DNA of 64,000 nucleotides from Candidatus Coatesiibacteriota bacterium (GTDB lineage: Bacteria; RBG-13-66-14; B26-G2; JAUVZD01). This document shows positions 1 to 8,086 of this stretch, piece by piece (the stretch's first letter is position 1; each line of letters begins with the position of its first letter). Location of the stretch: the NCBI GenBank assembly GCA_030602715.1, contig JAUVZD010000007.1, positions 62,001 to 126,000 of the forward strand, read 5' to 3'. A program made the position numbers and the translations under genes. The notes below the pieces were generated by a model. That model saw only the letters and a program-made list of their open reading frames with translations, was not told where the DNA came from and did not search any database.

Positions 1-103
1 GCAACTCCTCCGGTATCTCCAGGTCGGCTACCCGTCCCAGAACATCATCCTTCTCCGGCTTTTCTTCCTCTTTGCTCTTGTGGTCTTTCTCTTTCTCGTC
101 CAA
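1..103 (-). CDS. N-terminal fragment of a probable Lon protease
   Basis: Only the first 34 codons lie inside the window. The start is TTG at 101-103, with an AGGAG Shine-Dalgarno seven bases upstream (111-115). The visible protein is a charged Lys/Glu-rich leader ending in GRVADLEIPEEL. That matches the approach to the LON substrate-binding domain, where family members usually continue with a PLLPLRD-type segment just beyond the edge. It lies 14 bases after the stop codon of the Hsp20 gene on the same strand, and an hsp20-lon operon is common because both handle damaged protein. The Lon call is an inference from a very short stretch; another protein with an acidic leader cannot be excluded. 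Confidence 0.5.
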   Translation of the reverse strand, partial: MDEKEKDHKSKEEEKPEKDDVLGRVADLEIPEEL

Positions 104-117
104 AGCAAAAACTCCTA

Positions 118-546
118 TCAAAGGTTGATCTTATAGTTGTTGGGGAGAACAATGGGTATAGTAATATGTAAAAACCCTTCCCTGTAACTCGCCTGGGCTT
201 CCTCTCCAAGGACATCAACCGGCATCTCTATCTGACGGAAGAAACGACCGTAGTCTATCTCCATCTGGACAAACTTTATCCGCCGCCCCTCATCAAAGTC
301 CTCACGAAAACCTTCAATGGTCAACAGGCGTTCCTTGAGTTTTATCCTCACTTTATCCTTATCCACACCTGCCAAATCCACCTTGACCACTATATCCTTG
401 CCGGTGACGAATATGTCAATATTCGGCGCCCAGACACTATCCGAGAGCATCACATATCTGGGTTTGACCCGATGCAGACGCTCAAGGAGCCGTTCTATAC
501 TCTCATGTCCCTCTTCGGGGTTATATTCTCTTCTGGAAGAACCCAT
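118..546 (-). CDS. Small heat-shock protein, Hsp20/alpha-crystallin family
   Basis: ATP-independent holdase that binds unfolding proteins. The 142-residue protein has a short variable N-terminus, then an alpha-crystallin domain (APNIDIFVTGKDIVVKVDLAGV, then KLKERLLTIEG and GRFFRQIEMP, ending YREGFLHITIPI). The usual C-terminal I-x-I appears as ITIPIVLP. I chose the ATG at 544-546, which starts MGSSRREYN. The longer frame up to 642 would add a hydrophobic leader that starts upstream of the predicted transcription start at about 607. The upstream promoter is strong and the probable lon gene follows, so the two form a small heat-stress operon. No CIRCE-like inverted repeat was seen. Confidence 0.93.
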   Translation of the reverse strand: MGSSRREYNPEEGHESIERLLERLHRVKPRYVMLSDSVWAPNIDIFVTGKDIVVKVDLAGVDKDKVRIKLKERLLTIEGFREDFDEGRRIKFVQMEIDYGRFFRQIEMPVDVLGEEAQASYREGFLHITIPIVLPNNYKINL

Positions 547-613
547 AAAGCCTACCTCTTGTCCTCTATTTTCCTTCACCAAGCAAAAAGTATATATAAA
601 GAAGCAATTGGTC

Positions 614-642
614 ATATTAACACACAGAAACAGGGTTTTCAA
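614..642 (-). promoter_or_regulatory. Sigma70-type promoter of hsp20
   Basis: On the minus strand TTGAAA (637-642) is followed by 17 bases and TAATAT (614-619). Transcription would start near 607, about 60 bases before the ATG at 546. This supports the shorter Hsp20 start. Confidence 0.6.
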
Positions 643-732
643 GACATTTTCACACCATCAAGACCACATTCCCATCTTTTTATAATTGACTCTCCATCCA
701 TAAAGTTCCCCATCCGCATCAAATCTACTCCC

Positions 733-761
733 TTGACTGTGGTTTAGTTCTTAGTTAAAAT
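733..761 (+). promoter_or_regulatory. Sigma70-type promoter of ddl
   Basis: TTGACT (733-738), 17 bases, TAAAAT (756-761). Predicted transcription start is near 768, about 20 bases before the ddl ATG at 788. Confidence 0.65.
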
Positions 762-787
762 GTCAAAAACAAAATTAAGGGGAGAAA

Positions 788-1897
788 ATGTCCGCAAAAA
801 AGATTCGCTTGCTGGTTCTCTTCGGGGGGGTAAGCGGGGAACACCAGGTCTCCTTGGTCTCCGCCAAGAATGTCATCTCCGCTGCCGACCGAATGCGCTA
901 CGAAATCATCCCCCTGCTCATCACCAAAGAGGGGCGCTGGTTCTCGGCGAATGACCCAACACCCCTCCTTGAGGGGGACACTTCCCGCTCTTTCGCCGTC
1001 TGCCTGCCCGCAGACCCCAACGAACGACGGCTCCATTCGCTGGAAGAGAAAGAACTCCCTGAATACCTTGCCCACCCCATAGACTGCGCCTTCCCGATCC
1101 TGCACGGACCCAACGGCGAGGACGGCACCATACAGGGTTTACTTTCCCTGGCGCAGATACCCTATGTCGGTGCCGGAGTGCTCTCCTCGGCGCTGTTGAT
1201 GGATAAAGGCTACATGAAGCTGGTCTTCCAAGATGCCGGACTCCCCATAGTCCCCCATCAGGTGCACAGCTACCATCGGTGGGAGAAAGACCGTCAAGCG
1301 GTGATTGTGCAAATAGAGAGTGATCTGCCCTATCCCCTCTTCACCAAACCCTGCAATCTGGGCTCCAGCGTGGGGATCAGCAGGGCAGGCGACCGGGATG
1401 GGCTGGTTCGGGGATTGGAGGATGCCTTCTCCTACGACAACAGGGTGATAGTGGAGAAGGGGGTAAACGCCCGGGAGCTGGAATGCTCGGTTCTGGGTAA
1501 CATCAATCCCAGGGCTTCCATCCTGGGGGAGATAGTGCCGTCAAACGAGTTCTACGACTACGCGGCAAAATACATAGATAACAACTCCGAGCTCATAATC
1601 CCGGCGCCGATAGACGATTCCCTGATGAAGCTGGGGCAGGAGCTGGCGGTCAAAGCCTTCGTCTGCGCCGAAGGACGGGGAATGGGGCGGGTAGACTTCC
1701 TGCTGGATAAGGACACCGGAGAACTCTTCCTGAACGAGATAAACACCATACCCGGCTTCACCCCCATCTCTATGTATCCCAAGCTGTGGCAGGAGAGTGG
1801 TCTATCCTATCCCCGGTTGATAGACGAGTTGGTGCAGCTGGCACAGGAGGAGTTTGAGTCCCACAGTCGGCTGAAAAAGAGCTACACACCGAATTGA
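788..1897 (+). CDS. ddl: D-alanine--D-alanine ligase
   Basis: Joins two D-alanines using ATP to make the dipeptide end of the peptidoglycan precursor; cytoplasmic. The 369-residue ATP-grasp enzyme shows the family landmarks: FGGVSGEHQVSL at 12-23, HGPNGEDG at 106-113, the ATP-binding Lys in TKPCNLGSSVG near 186-196, R301 and D303 in the magnesium-binding region, and NEINTIPGFT at 316-325. Length is normal. GGGGA sits four to five bases before the ATG. The gene has its own promoter, and the next gene follows after 37 bases on the same strand. No other peptidoglycan synthesis gene is nearby. Confidence 0.96.
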   Translation: MSAKKIRLLVLFGGVSGEHQVSLVSAKNVISAADRMRYEIIPLLITKEGRWFSANDPTPLLEGDTSRSFAVCLPADPNERRLHSLEEKELPEYLAHPIDCAFPILHGPNGEDGTIQGLLSLAQIPYVGAGVLSSALLMDKGYMKLVFQDAGLPIVPHQVHSYHRWEKDRQAVIVQIESDLPYPLFTKPCNLGSSVGISRAGDRDGLVRGLEDAFSYDNRVIVEKGVNARELECSVLGNINPRASILGEIVPSNEFYDYAAKYIDNNSELIIPAPIDDSLMKLGQELAVKAFVCAEGRGMGRVDFLLDKDTGELFLNEINTIPGFTPISMYPKLWQESGLSYPRLIDELVQLAQEEFESHSRLKKSYTPN

Positions 1898-1934
1898 TTG
1901 AAGTAAAATCAAAACGTCACAAAAAATTTGAAAT

Positions 1935-3284
1935 ATGCACCTCCTATCGCCAGCGTCCGCCATCATCTTTGACCTGGATGGAACCCTCTTCAAGACCTCC
2001 GCCCTATCCGAGCCCGCCTTCCGCCTGATAGTTGACGCCATCCGCTCCCAGAAGGGCATAGAGATGGACTACTTCTCCGCCGAAGAGGTAGCTTCCTTCA
2101 TCGGGCACAGCTTCAACGAGGTCTGGGAGATGGCTTTCGCCCACCATCTGCCCGGTGAAAAGGAGTATGTCCATCACACAATGCAGGAAGCGGAACGGAA
2201 GATGCTTATGGCTGGAGCGGGAGCGCTCTACGCCGGCGTCCCCGAGCTTCTGCAGAAAACCTCCGAGGAGGGCTATCGCCTTTATCTAGCCAGCAACTGC
2301 TCTGAATTCTATATGCAACCGGTAATTGAAAAGACGGATATCGCCCATCACTTCACCGCCACCTATCCCATAGGGCGCTACCCCTATATTAGCGACAAAT
2401 CCGAGCTTCTATCACTCATAATCGCAGAAAATCCCCACGAAACCGGCTTCATCACAGTGGGAGACCGGGAGATGGACATCACCGCCGCACAGGAGAACCA
2501 CCTGGGTAGCATCGGTGTGCTCTGGGGCTTCGGAGGTGAGCATGAACTCTCCTCTGCAGACCTGCTGGCGGGAAACCCCCAGCAACTTCACACAATGCTT
2601 CTAAAAAAGAACCTGCTGGTCTATGACCTGGCAGATTACATTCTTGAACTGCGGGAAAGGAAGAAAAAGGGGGCGCTGATGGTGGGCATCTCGGGCATAG
2701 ACAACTCCGGCAAGACCACTATTTGTATGAGGCTTTCGGAGAGCTTAAGGAGAGACGACCAGCAGGTGAGCACCATCCACATTGACGATTTCCACAACCC
2801 CCAAAAAATCCGCCACCAGGACCCCCAACATCCCTGCATCAGCTTCTACCAACATGGCTTTGACTATTCTGCGCTTGAGGAGCGGATACTGAAGCCGTTA
2901 AGAGAGGAAGGAACGCTTACCACCACCTGGACGGGGATAGACATCTCCACCGACGAACGCACCTTAAGGCGGGACTACAACATCCCCCCGGACGGAATCG
3001 CCCTGGTTGAGGGTGTCTTCATCTTCCGACAGGCTCTGCGGGACTACTTTGACCTGCGCATATTTGTGGACATCAGCCCCGAAACCAGTCTGGAGAGGGT
3101 GCGCACACGCCACCGCCTGGAGGGGAAAAGGGAGGAGATGGAGCTAAAGGAGAGATACGATAATCGCTACCTTCCGGGACAGGATATATACCTGAACGAC
3201 GATAAGCCCAAAGAGCAAAGTCAGATAATAATTGACAACAACGACCACCAACATCCCTTCTTCACCAAACACCCCTTATTTTAA
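1935..3284 (+). CDS. Fusion of a HAD-superfamily hydrolase with a uridine-kinase-like P-loop kinase
   Basis: 449 residues with two enzyme halves. Residues about 8-225 are a HAD phosphatase: IIFDLDGT at 10-17 (nucleophile D13, acid D15), the motif II region LASNC at 118-122, the K in SDKSE near 155, and GDREMD at 176-181. Residues about 245-449 are a P-loop kinase of the uridine kinase/phosphoribulokinase type: Walker A GIDNSGKT at 254-261, IDDFH at 283-287 where the phosphate acceptor binds, and ALVEGVFIF at 356-364. The HAD half most resembles phosphoglycolate or 5'-nucleotide phosphatases. Joining a phosphatase and a nucleoside-type kinase suggests substrate recycling or proofreading, but the substrates are unknown. 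No clear Shine-Dalgarno precedes the ATG. Confidence 0.85.
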   Translation: MHLLSPASAIIFDLDGTLFKTSALSEPAFRLIVDAIRSQKGIEMDYFSAEEVASFIGHSFNEVWEMAFAHHLPGEKEYVHHTMQEAERKMLMAGAGALYAGVPELLQKTSEEGYRLYLASNCSEFYMQPVIEKTDIAHHFTATYPIGRYPYISDKSELLSLIIAENPHETGFITVGDREMDITAAQENHLGSIGVLWGFGGEHELSSADLLAGNPQQLHTMLLKKNLLVYDLADYILELRERKKKGALMVGISGIDNSGKTTICMRLSESLRRDDQQVSTIHIDDFHNPQKIRHQDPQHPCISFYQHGFDYSALEERILKPLREEGTLTTTWTGIDISTDERTLRRDYNIPPDGIALVEGVFIFRQALRDYFDLRIFVDISPETSLERVRTRHRLEGKREEMELKERYDNRYLPGQDIYLNDDKPKEQSQIIIDNNDHQHPFFTKHPLF

Positions 3285-3314
3285 TATTAACGGATTTGGG
3301 TAAAAAAGATAAAC

Positions 3315-3758
3315 CTACCGACCATACCTCCACATACCCTTCTGACTCTCTTTTGCCCGCCTTAAAGCATCCTCAAAAAGTTCAACATAACGTAAATTGG
3401 GGGGTATGGTCAAAAGCGTTGCCAGCCCCTCCTCCAACAGTCGGGCGTTAACCATCTCCCCATCGGCATAGACATAGGCAAGCAGGCGACCATATTTATC
3501 CCGCTCCTGAATATCCAGCTCCAACTGCACCGACCTCCCCTGCACCAACTGAGCATTCAAACTGCGGGCTTGCTCATAATAGGGCTCCCCCACCTCCGGG
3601 CAGTCTATGCCGATGTAACGCACCTTTCCCAGCCCCAAGACATATATCGTGTCCCCGTCTATCGCCTCATCACAATAATAAGTATCCCCGCAGGCGACAA
3701 AGGAAACCGCCAGCAGAGCACCGGCGATGACCATCATTACCTTTCCGCCAACGCTCAC
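3315..3758 (-). CDS. Exported thermonuclease (SNase)-family lipoprotein
   Basis: Staphylococcal-nuclease-like phosphodiesterase, 147 residues. The core reads DEAIDGDTIYV, KVRYIGIDCPE, then DIQERDKYGRLLAYVY and a C-terminal AKESQKGMWR. These supply the usual calcium-binding Asp, catalytic Arg and Glu positions. The N-terminus is a hydrophobic signal peptide ending in a lipobox-like FVAC at 20-23, so the protein is probably a lipid-anchored envelope nuclease. The longest frame starts with GTG at 3758. An ATG seven codons later (3737), preceded by GGAAAG, is an equally good start. It lies three bases after the dehydrogenase stop, so the two are cotranscribed. Confidence 0.85.
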   Translation of the reverse strand: MSVGGKVMMVIAGALLAVSFVACGDTYYCDEAIDGDTIYVLGLGKVRYIGIDCPEVGEPYYEQARSLNAQLVQGRSVQLELDIQERDKYGRLLAYVYADGEMVNARLLEEGLATLLTIPPNLRYVELFEDALRRAKESQKGMWRYGR

Positions 3759-3761
3759 CTC

Positions 3762-4727
3762 TCAATCCCCCGGTAATTCAAGCAATACTTTAAGCACACC
3801 ATTCTCAGACGCCTTGCGGAAGGCTTCTATGCCCTCGGACAGCGGGAACACGGCGGAAATCAACGGCTCGGGGTCAATCACTCCCTCCGCCAGGGAGCGC
3901 AGAGCCGGCTCAAAGGGACCACAGCGGGAGCCGGTGATGTTGATTTCATTTACCACCAGAGGGGTCACCGGCAGGGCGTAATCCTCCGCCAGGGTTGACT
4001 TCAGCACCAAGGTCCCCTGGGGACGCAGGTGAGCCAGAGACCCTTCAAGCCCCTCCTTGCGTCCGGTTGCCTCCACCACCACATCAAAGCGCCGGTCTCT
4101 GTCAAGTCGGTCGGCGAAGACGGTCTCAATCCCCAACTGTCGGACGATGTCCAGCTTATGTTCATGACAGCCCACCACGGTCAACTCCACCCCCAGCGAG
4201 CGCATCACCATAGCCACCAGCAGACCCAGCTTGCCGTCCCCGAAGACCGCCACCCGGTCGGTGGGCAGGATGTGGAGTTGTTCGCAAATCTCCCAGGCGG
4301 CGGCGAGGGGTTCGGTGAAGACCGCCTGCCGATCGCTTACCCCGGAGGGCACCTCGTGCAGGTTTGCCAGGGGGAGGGTGAGGTATTCGGCAAAGACTCC
4401 ATCCTTCTCCAACATGCCCAGCACCCGACGGTTAGGGCAGTGCCGCCCCAACCCCGCAAGGCAGGTCGCACAACTTCCGCAGGGGAGGTTGATCTCTCCC
4501 ACCACCCGCTTGCCCACCCACCGGGGTTCGTCCGCCTCCTCCACTACCCCAACGAACTCGTGCCCCAAGATACCGCTAAAGTCCATATAACCGCCGTAAA
4601 GCTCCAGGTCGGTGCGGCAGATGCCCGCCAGATGTACCCTTATGCGGGCTTCATCCGGCTTCCTTTCGGGAAGGGGCACATCCTTGAGGGACAACTCCCC
4701 TGCCCTTAAAAGAATCAGTGCTTTCAT
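3762..4727 (-). CDS. Zinc-dependent medium-chain alcohol dehydrogenase family protein
   Basis: 321 residues with an N-terminal GroES-like domain and a C-terminal Rossmann domain. Catalytic zinc ligands are visible as C37 and the GHE at 55-57. Structural zinc ligands are C83, C86, C89 and C97. The nucleotide fold starts at VAVFGDGKLG. The family oxidises or reduces polyols, alcohols or sugar alcohols with NAD(P); the sequence alone does not fix the substrate. It is about 20 residues shorter than typical members. It heads a two-gene unit with the exported nuclease, with which no functional link is obvious. Confidence 0.9.
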   Translation of the reverse strand: MKALILLRAGELSLKDVPLPERKPDEARIRVHLAGICRTDLELYGGYMDFSGILGHEFVGVVEEADEPRWVGKRVVGEINLPCGSCATCLAGLGRHCPNRRVLGMLEKDGVFAEYLTLPLANLHEVPSGVSDRQAVFTEPLAAAWEICEQLHILPTDRVAVFGDGKLGLLVAMVMRSLGVELTVVGCHEHKLDIVRQLGIETVFADRLDRDRRFDVVVEATGRKEGLEGSLAHLRPQGTLVLKSTLAEDYALPVTPLVVNEINITGSRCGPFEPALRSLAEGVIDPEPLISAVFPLSEGIEAFRKASENGVLKVLLELPGD

Positions 4728-4751
4728 GATGAGGAATGGACGCTTTTCCAG

Positions 4752-5411
4752 TTAATAAGAGAACGCCAAGCCAAAGAAGAGCATCTTGGCTCTCACATTG
4801 GCTATAGGATAGGAGAGCTCCACGGAGAGACCGAAGGGAGACATGAGACCGCCGGAGCGCCCGAAGGTCACATCTATCCCCAAGGCGACAGCGTCAAACC
4901 AGCGTTTCTGCGCATTCTCCCAGTCAATGGTTCCACTGAAGAGCTGGGAGTAGTCCACCTGGGGAGCGTAGAAGCCTTCGTAGGCAAGATATAATTGCGC
5001 CGATTTGGATAGGTCTATGCTGTTCACCAGAGATATCTTGGGAGAAAGAAACTGGGCGCCCCATATGTAATTCATCCACAGGATGGGAGCGAAGTTGTAC
5101 AAGGTGTGCCCGGGGGTTGCCTGCCACTTGATATGGAAGCCGAAGGAGGTTCCGGTGGTCTGCAGACCGACATCAAAACGGCGGGTGGCGCCGTATTGAA
5201 CATAGAACCCGGCCATATAGTCGGTAACCTGCATGCCGGCGTCCTCCATCTTCTTCTTCTCCTTGGCGTCAAAATAAGCCGGAACGATTATGTATGAGCG
5301 GGCGTTGACCCTCCCTTCACCGATGGTTCGAGCCCCTTGAAAGTTTCCATAAAAACATGAGGTGGAGAAAACGACCAAAACCAGCAGAGCAAAGAGCATA
5401 CGTTTTGCCAT
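4752..5411 (-). CDS. Probable outer-membrane lipoprotein, beta-barrel-like, function unknown
   Basis: 219 residues. The N-terminus has a basic start, a hydrophobic core and a lipobox-like STSC with Cys19. The remainder alternates aromatic and polar residues in short strands (GFYVQYGATRRFDVGLQ, LYLAYEGFYAPQ) and ends in FFGLAFSY. A terminal aromatic residue after alternating strands is usual for outer-membrane barrels. I do not recognise a named family. GGAGG lies just before the ATG. The gene reads into the dehydrogenase after 24 bases. Confidence 0.6.
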   Translation of the reverse strand: MAKRMLFALLVLVVFSTSCFYGNFQGARTIGEGRVNARSYIIVPAYFDAKEKKKMEDAGMQVTDYMAGFYVQYGATRRFDVGLQTTGTSFGFHIKWQATPGHTLYNFAPILWMNYIWGAQFLSPKISLVNSIDLSKSAQLYLAYEGFYAPQVDYSQLFSGTIDWENAQKRWFDAVALGIDVTFGRSGGLMSPFGLSVELSYPIANVRAKMLFFGLAFSY

Positions 5412-5564
5412 ATATCCCTCCTAAGAATATGATTTTTACCAAATTACACCAGGATTTCCGTCGGTTCAGCCCCCAAATCTCTCCAGAAAGAAGTCTATCA
5501 CCCTCTCATCGTCCCTGTCCGCCAGATAAGGCTTTACAAACATTATCATATCAACCCCCCGGGG

Positions 5565-6461
5565 TCAATCCCCGCTTTCCCCCGCCCAATCATCAACCCG
5601 GGGATAGAATCTTTTCACCACCAATTTAAGCTCCACCTCAAAGGCGAAGTGAAACGGCTGAAGGATGAAAAGCCCCTCCAGGTTCCCGGAAATGTCCCCC
5701 TCAAACACAACTTTCTCAAGATAACCCCTCTGAGGGTGGAAGTAGAGCTCTCCCTTAAGCGGACCCTCCATCCGACCACCTGTGAGCAATAATGTGCCCT
5801 GGTAAAGTATTTTGCCGCTCAATGCGCCCTCAAAGGAGGCTGACCAGCCCTCATCGGTCAGTTCTTTCAGGGTGGCTTGCCCAACAATATCTCCCCAAAA
5901 TCCATTACCCTCACCTACCGGATAGTGCAGGGGCTGGCTTATTTCCCAACTCTCCCCCTGCTGGACTTTATCCTGTGGATAGAGTGAAGGGAAGAGGGAG
6001 AAGACGAAGCTTAAAGCATCCCCATCCAGGTCATCGTAGATTGTGGGAAGCTTGCTTTTTCTCCTAATGTCCCCTTCGGGGGAGACAAGGATGTGAACCT
6101 CTTCCTCCAACAACCCCTGCTCATAGCTCAACCAGAGCTCAGCCGGTTCACCCTCTATGTTGGGGATAATCTCCACATCCATAAGCACGGCGCAAAGCTC
6201 CACCCCCTTCTCATCCACCTGTAGAATTTCCTGGCTGACCAGTTTGCGATATTGCAATCCCCCCTGAAAAAGCTCTCCGTCAACCAGGTTTATAATACTC
6301 ACCTCACCATCCAAGCCCACCGCAAAGTAGCGTATCTCCCCACAGGAGTAGTTCTCGCCGAATCGGGGTGGTTCCTCGGCGTCTCCCCCCTCATCTACCA
6401 AGAAGCCCTGAACCGCAACCAGCGTTATCAGGGCAAAGGTTATCCTGAACTTGTCAAGCAC
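5565..6461 (-). CDS. Exported protein of unknown function (DUF6263-like layout)
   Basis: 298 residues from a GTG start at 6459-6461. GGAG lies four bases upstream, immediately after the previous gene's stop. The frame extends to 6509, but that would overlap the previous gene. A signal peptide (residues about 5-20, FRITFALITLVAVQG) precedes a mature region of alternating beta segments. The pattern KVQQGESWE, then an interval, then GxLSGKILY and GxLKGELYFHPQRGYLEKV resembles DUF6263-type secreted proteins; this is a weak similarity recognised by eye. It is likely cotranscribed with the gene at 6472-7518, which has the same overall layout. Confidence 0.6.
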   Translation of the reverse strand: MLDKFRITFALITLVAVQGFLVDEGGDAEEPPRFGENYSCGEIRYFAVGLDGEVSIINLVDGELFQGGLQYRKLVSQEILQVDEKGVELCAVLMDVEIIPNIEGEPAELWLSYEQGLLEEEVHILVSPEGDIRRKSKLPTIYDDLDGDALSFVFSLFPSLYPQDKVQQGESWEISQPLHYPVGEGNGFWGDIVGQATLKELTDEGWSASFEGALSGKILYQGTLLLTGGRMEGPLKGELYFHPQRGYLEKVVFEGDISGNLEGLFILQPFHFAFEVELKLVVKRFYPRVDDWAGESGD

Positions 6462-6471
6462 AATACTCCGT

Positions 6472-7518
6472 TTAATAGACGCTTGCTTTCTCCTCAACCT
6501 CTTCCTCACCTTCCCCAGTCCCCTCCAACTCGCTTACTGGCGTCTCCCGCACCAGGGAGTGCACCGAACCTGCCTTCTCCACGATAATATACTGGTTCTG
6601 TTTCAAGTTGAGCTGTTTGACCCTATCCAGGTAAAACTCCACCTCCGCCCACAGGGTGCAATTGGTCTCAGGAGACCACATAATCGTCCCACTACCCCCT
6701 CCTTCGCCCTGGGCGAATGTGGAACTGATGCTGGTCTCGCTGACCGTTAGCTCCTCAATGTAAAAATCCACCGAAAAGACATAACAGGGCAACTCCTGCC
6801 AGAAGCTATCGCCGACATAAGTATAGGTGGCTAACAGCTTCTCACTGAGGGAAAGCTTACGGTCCCAGGTGCGCGGAAAGGCTAGGTTGACCTCAACCCC
6901 GGTCTCCCAGGTGGATTCGTCCAACAACTGTTCCACCGGGGGCTGAAGCATGAGCAACAGGCAGTTGATGTCTATGGGGGAGAATTCCTTGATCACCTCG
7001 TCCAGGTTATATACATCCAAAGGCTTTCCCCGCTCATCATACGTATAATAAAGCTCCTTGTTTCTCAACATGGAGTCTACGGACACCATTGGCGGAATGG
7101 GGGTGCCGTTTATCACCCAGGTCTGCATCGCCTCGGTGAAGACGATCTTCATTGCGGAGGCGTCCTCAAGCGGATACGGCGGTCGGTAGGGTTGCACTCC
7201 TTCCCCCTCCTCGCCCTCCGGTGGCGTCTCATAGACGACAATCGCACCAACCCAATCCGTTTGCGCTTGCGAAAAGTTCAGCTTGACCATGGACTCGGTG
7301 ATGGATTCGGCGGGTAGACCCAAACCGTTGACGATGCCGGAGTCGTCCTGCACCACCAGCATACTCTCGCCTACGGAGTAGGTGTAATTTACTGTTTCAT
7401 CCAGTAAAAACGATATTTGTGGTGATTCCTCCTCCCCTTCTCCCTCCTCGGCGTTCTGGGGAAAAGCGGCGGTGGTCAGCAAAAAGAACATGATTAATGC
7501 AACTGAAAGCTCCTTCAT
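6472..7518 (-). CDS. Exported protein of unknown function
   Basis: 348 residues. I take the ATG at 7518, which begins MKELSVALIMFFLLTTAAFPQ, a clean signal peptide with likely cleavage after AFPQ. The longer frame up to 7593 would start inside the predicted promoter. The mature protein starts with an acidic Glu/Gly stretch and then a beta-rich body. A STWETGVEVNLAFPRTW segment near the middle parallels the ESWEI segment of the downstream gene, so the two may be distant relatives. No catalytic motif is evident. Its stop is followed ten bases later by the downstream GTG start. Confidence 0.6.
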   Translation of the reverse strand: MKELSVALIMFFLLTTAAFPQNAEEGEGEEESPQISFLLDETVNYTYSVGESMLVVQDDSGIVNGLGLPAESITESMVKLNFSQAQTDWVGAIVVYETPPEGEEGEGVQPYRPPYPLEDASAMKIVFTEAMQTWVINGTPIPPMVSVDSMLRNKELYYTYDERGKPLDVYNLDEVIKEFSPIDINCLLLMLQPPVEQLLDESTWETGVEVNLAFPRTWDRKLSLSEKLLATYTYVGDSFWQELPCYVFSVDFYIEELTVSETSISSTFAQGEGGGSGTIMWSPETNCTLWAEVEFYLDRVKQLNLKQNQYIIVEKAGSVHSLVRETPVSELEGTGEGEEEVEEKASVY

Positions 7519-7573
7519 CTCTACCCAAATCCTCCCTCTTCGCTCTTCTTTATAGGAATTAAAACAGTGAGCA

Positions 7574-7603
7574 AATATAACATAATTTTGCATCCGACTA
7601 CAA
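7574..7603 (-). promoter_or_regulatory. Promoter of the 7518-5565 gene pair
   Basis: Minus strand TTGTAG (7598-7603), 18 bases, TATATT (7574-7579). Transcription would start near 7567, about 50 bases before the ATG at 7518. Confidence 0.45.
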
Positions 7604-7627
7604 AAGAAAACGCATCCGAAAGTATGG

Positions 7628-7656
7628 TTGACTGGACAGGTTCATTATGATATTAT
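7628..7656 (+). promoter_or_regulatory. Promoter of the FmdB-like gene
   Basis: TTGACT (7628-7633), 17 bases, TATTAT (7651-7656). It gives a leader of about 90 bases before the ATG at 7753. It lies back to back with the minus-strand promoter at 7574-7603. Confidence 0.55.
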
Positions 7657-7752
7657 TGGTAGAAGTTTTTCACATTTATATCTGAGATTCTGAATCTCCG
7701 CCATAAAAAGATAAAAGCCCGATACTTTTTCCAAATCCAAGAGAAATCCCCC

Positions 7753-7989
7753 ATGCCCATCTACGAGTTCGCCTGCACAGAATGTGGCCATCAATTTGAG
7801 CTACTGATGTCCTGCAAAGATGACTCACCACTATGTCCGCAGTGCGGCTGTGAGGTGAGAAAGCTCTTCTCCGCCTTCGCCTGCACCACAGGCGAGAAGC
7901 GCACCTCCCTGGGGGAGATTCAGTCCTCCCGCTCCACCTCATCCGTCTGCGCCTCCTGCAGGACCAGAAACTGCGCCTCCTGCACCTAA
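7753..7989 (+). CDS. FmdB-family zinc ribbon protein
   Basis: 78 residues. The N-terminus MPIYEFACTECGHQFELL is the diagnostic FmdB/putative regulatory protein start. Zinc ligands are C8, C11, C28 and C31. The tail is Cys-rich as well (SVCASCRTRNCASCT), which is common in this family. Members are small proteins of unknown role, linked loosely to amidase regulation or protein binding. The upstream region is A+T rich, with only a weak AAGAG before the ATG. Confidence 0.85.
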   Translation: MPIYEFACTECGHQFELLMSCKDDSPLCPQCGCEVRKLFSAFACTTGEKRTSLGEIQSSRSTSSVCASCRTRNCASCT

Positions 7990-8086
7990 ACTTCCTCCCA
8001 TCACCCAGCTTAAGCCAAGAAAAATCCATTGGAATAGGAGTGGAATTTATGTTAACTTTCTCCCATCCTACCACTACCTATTGTCT

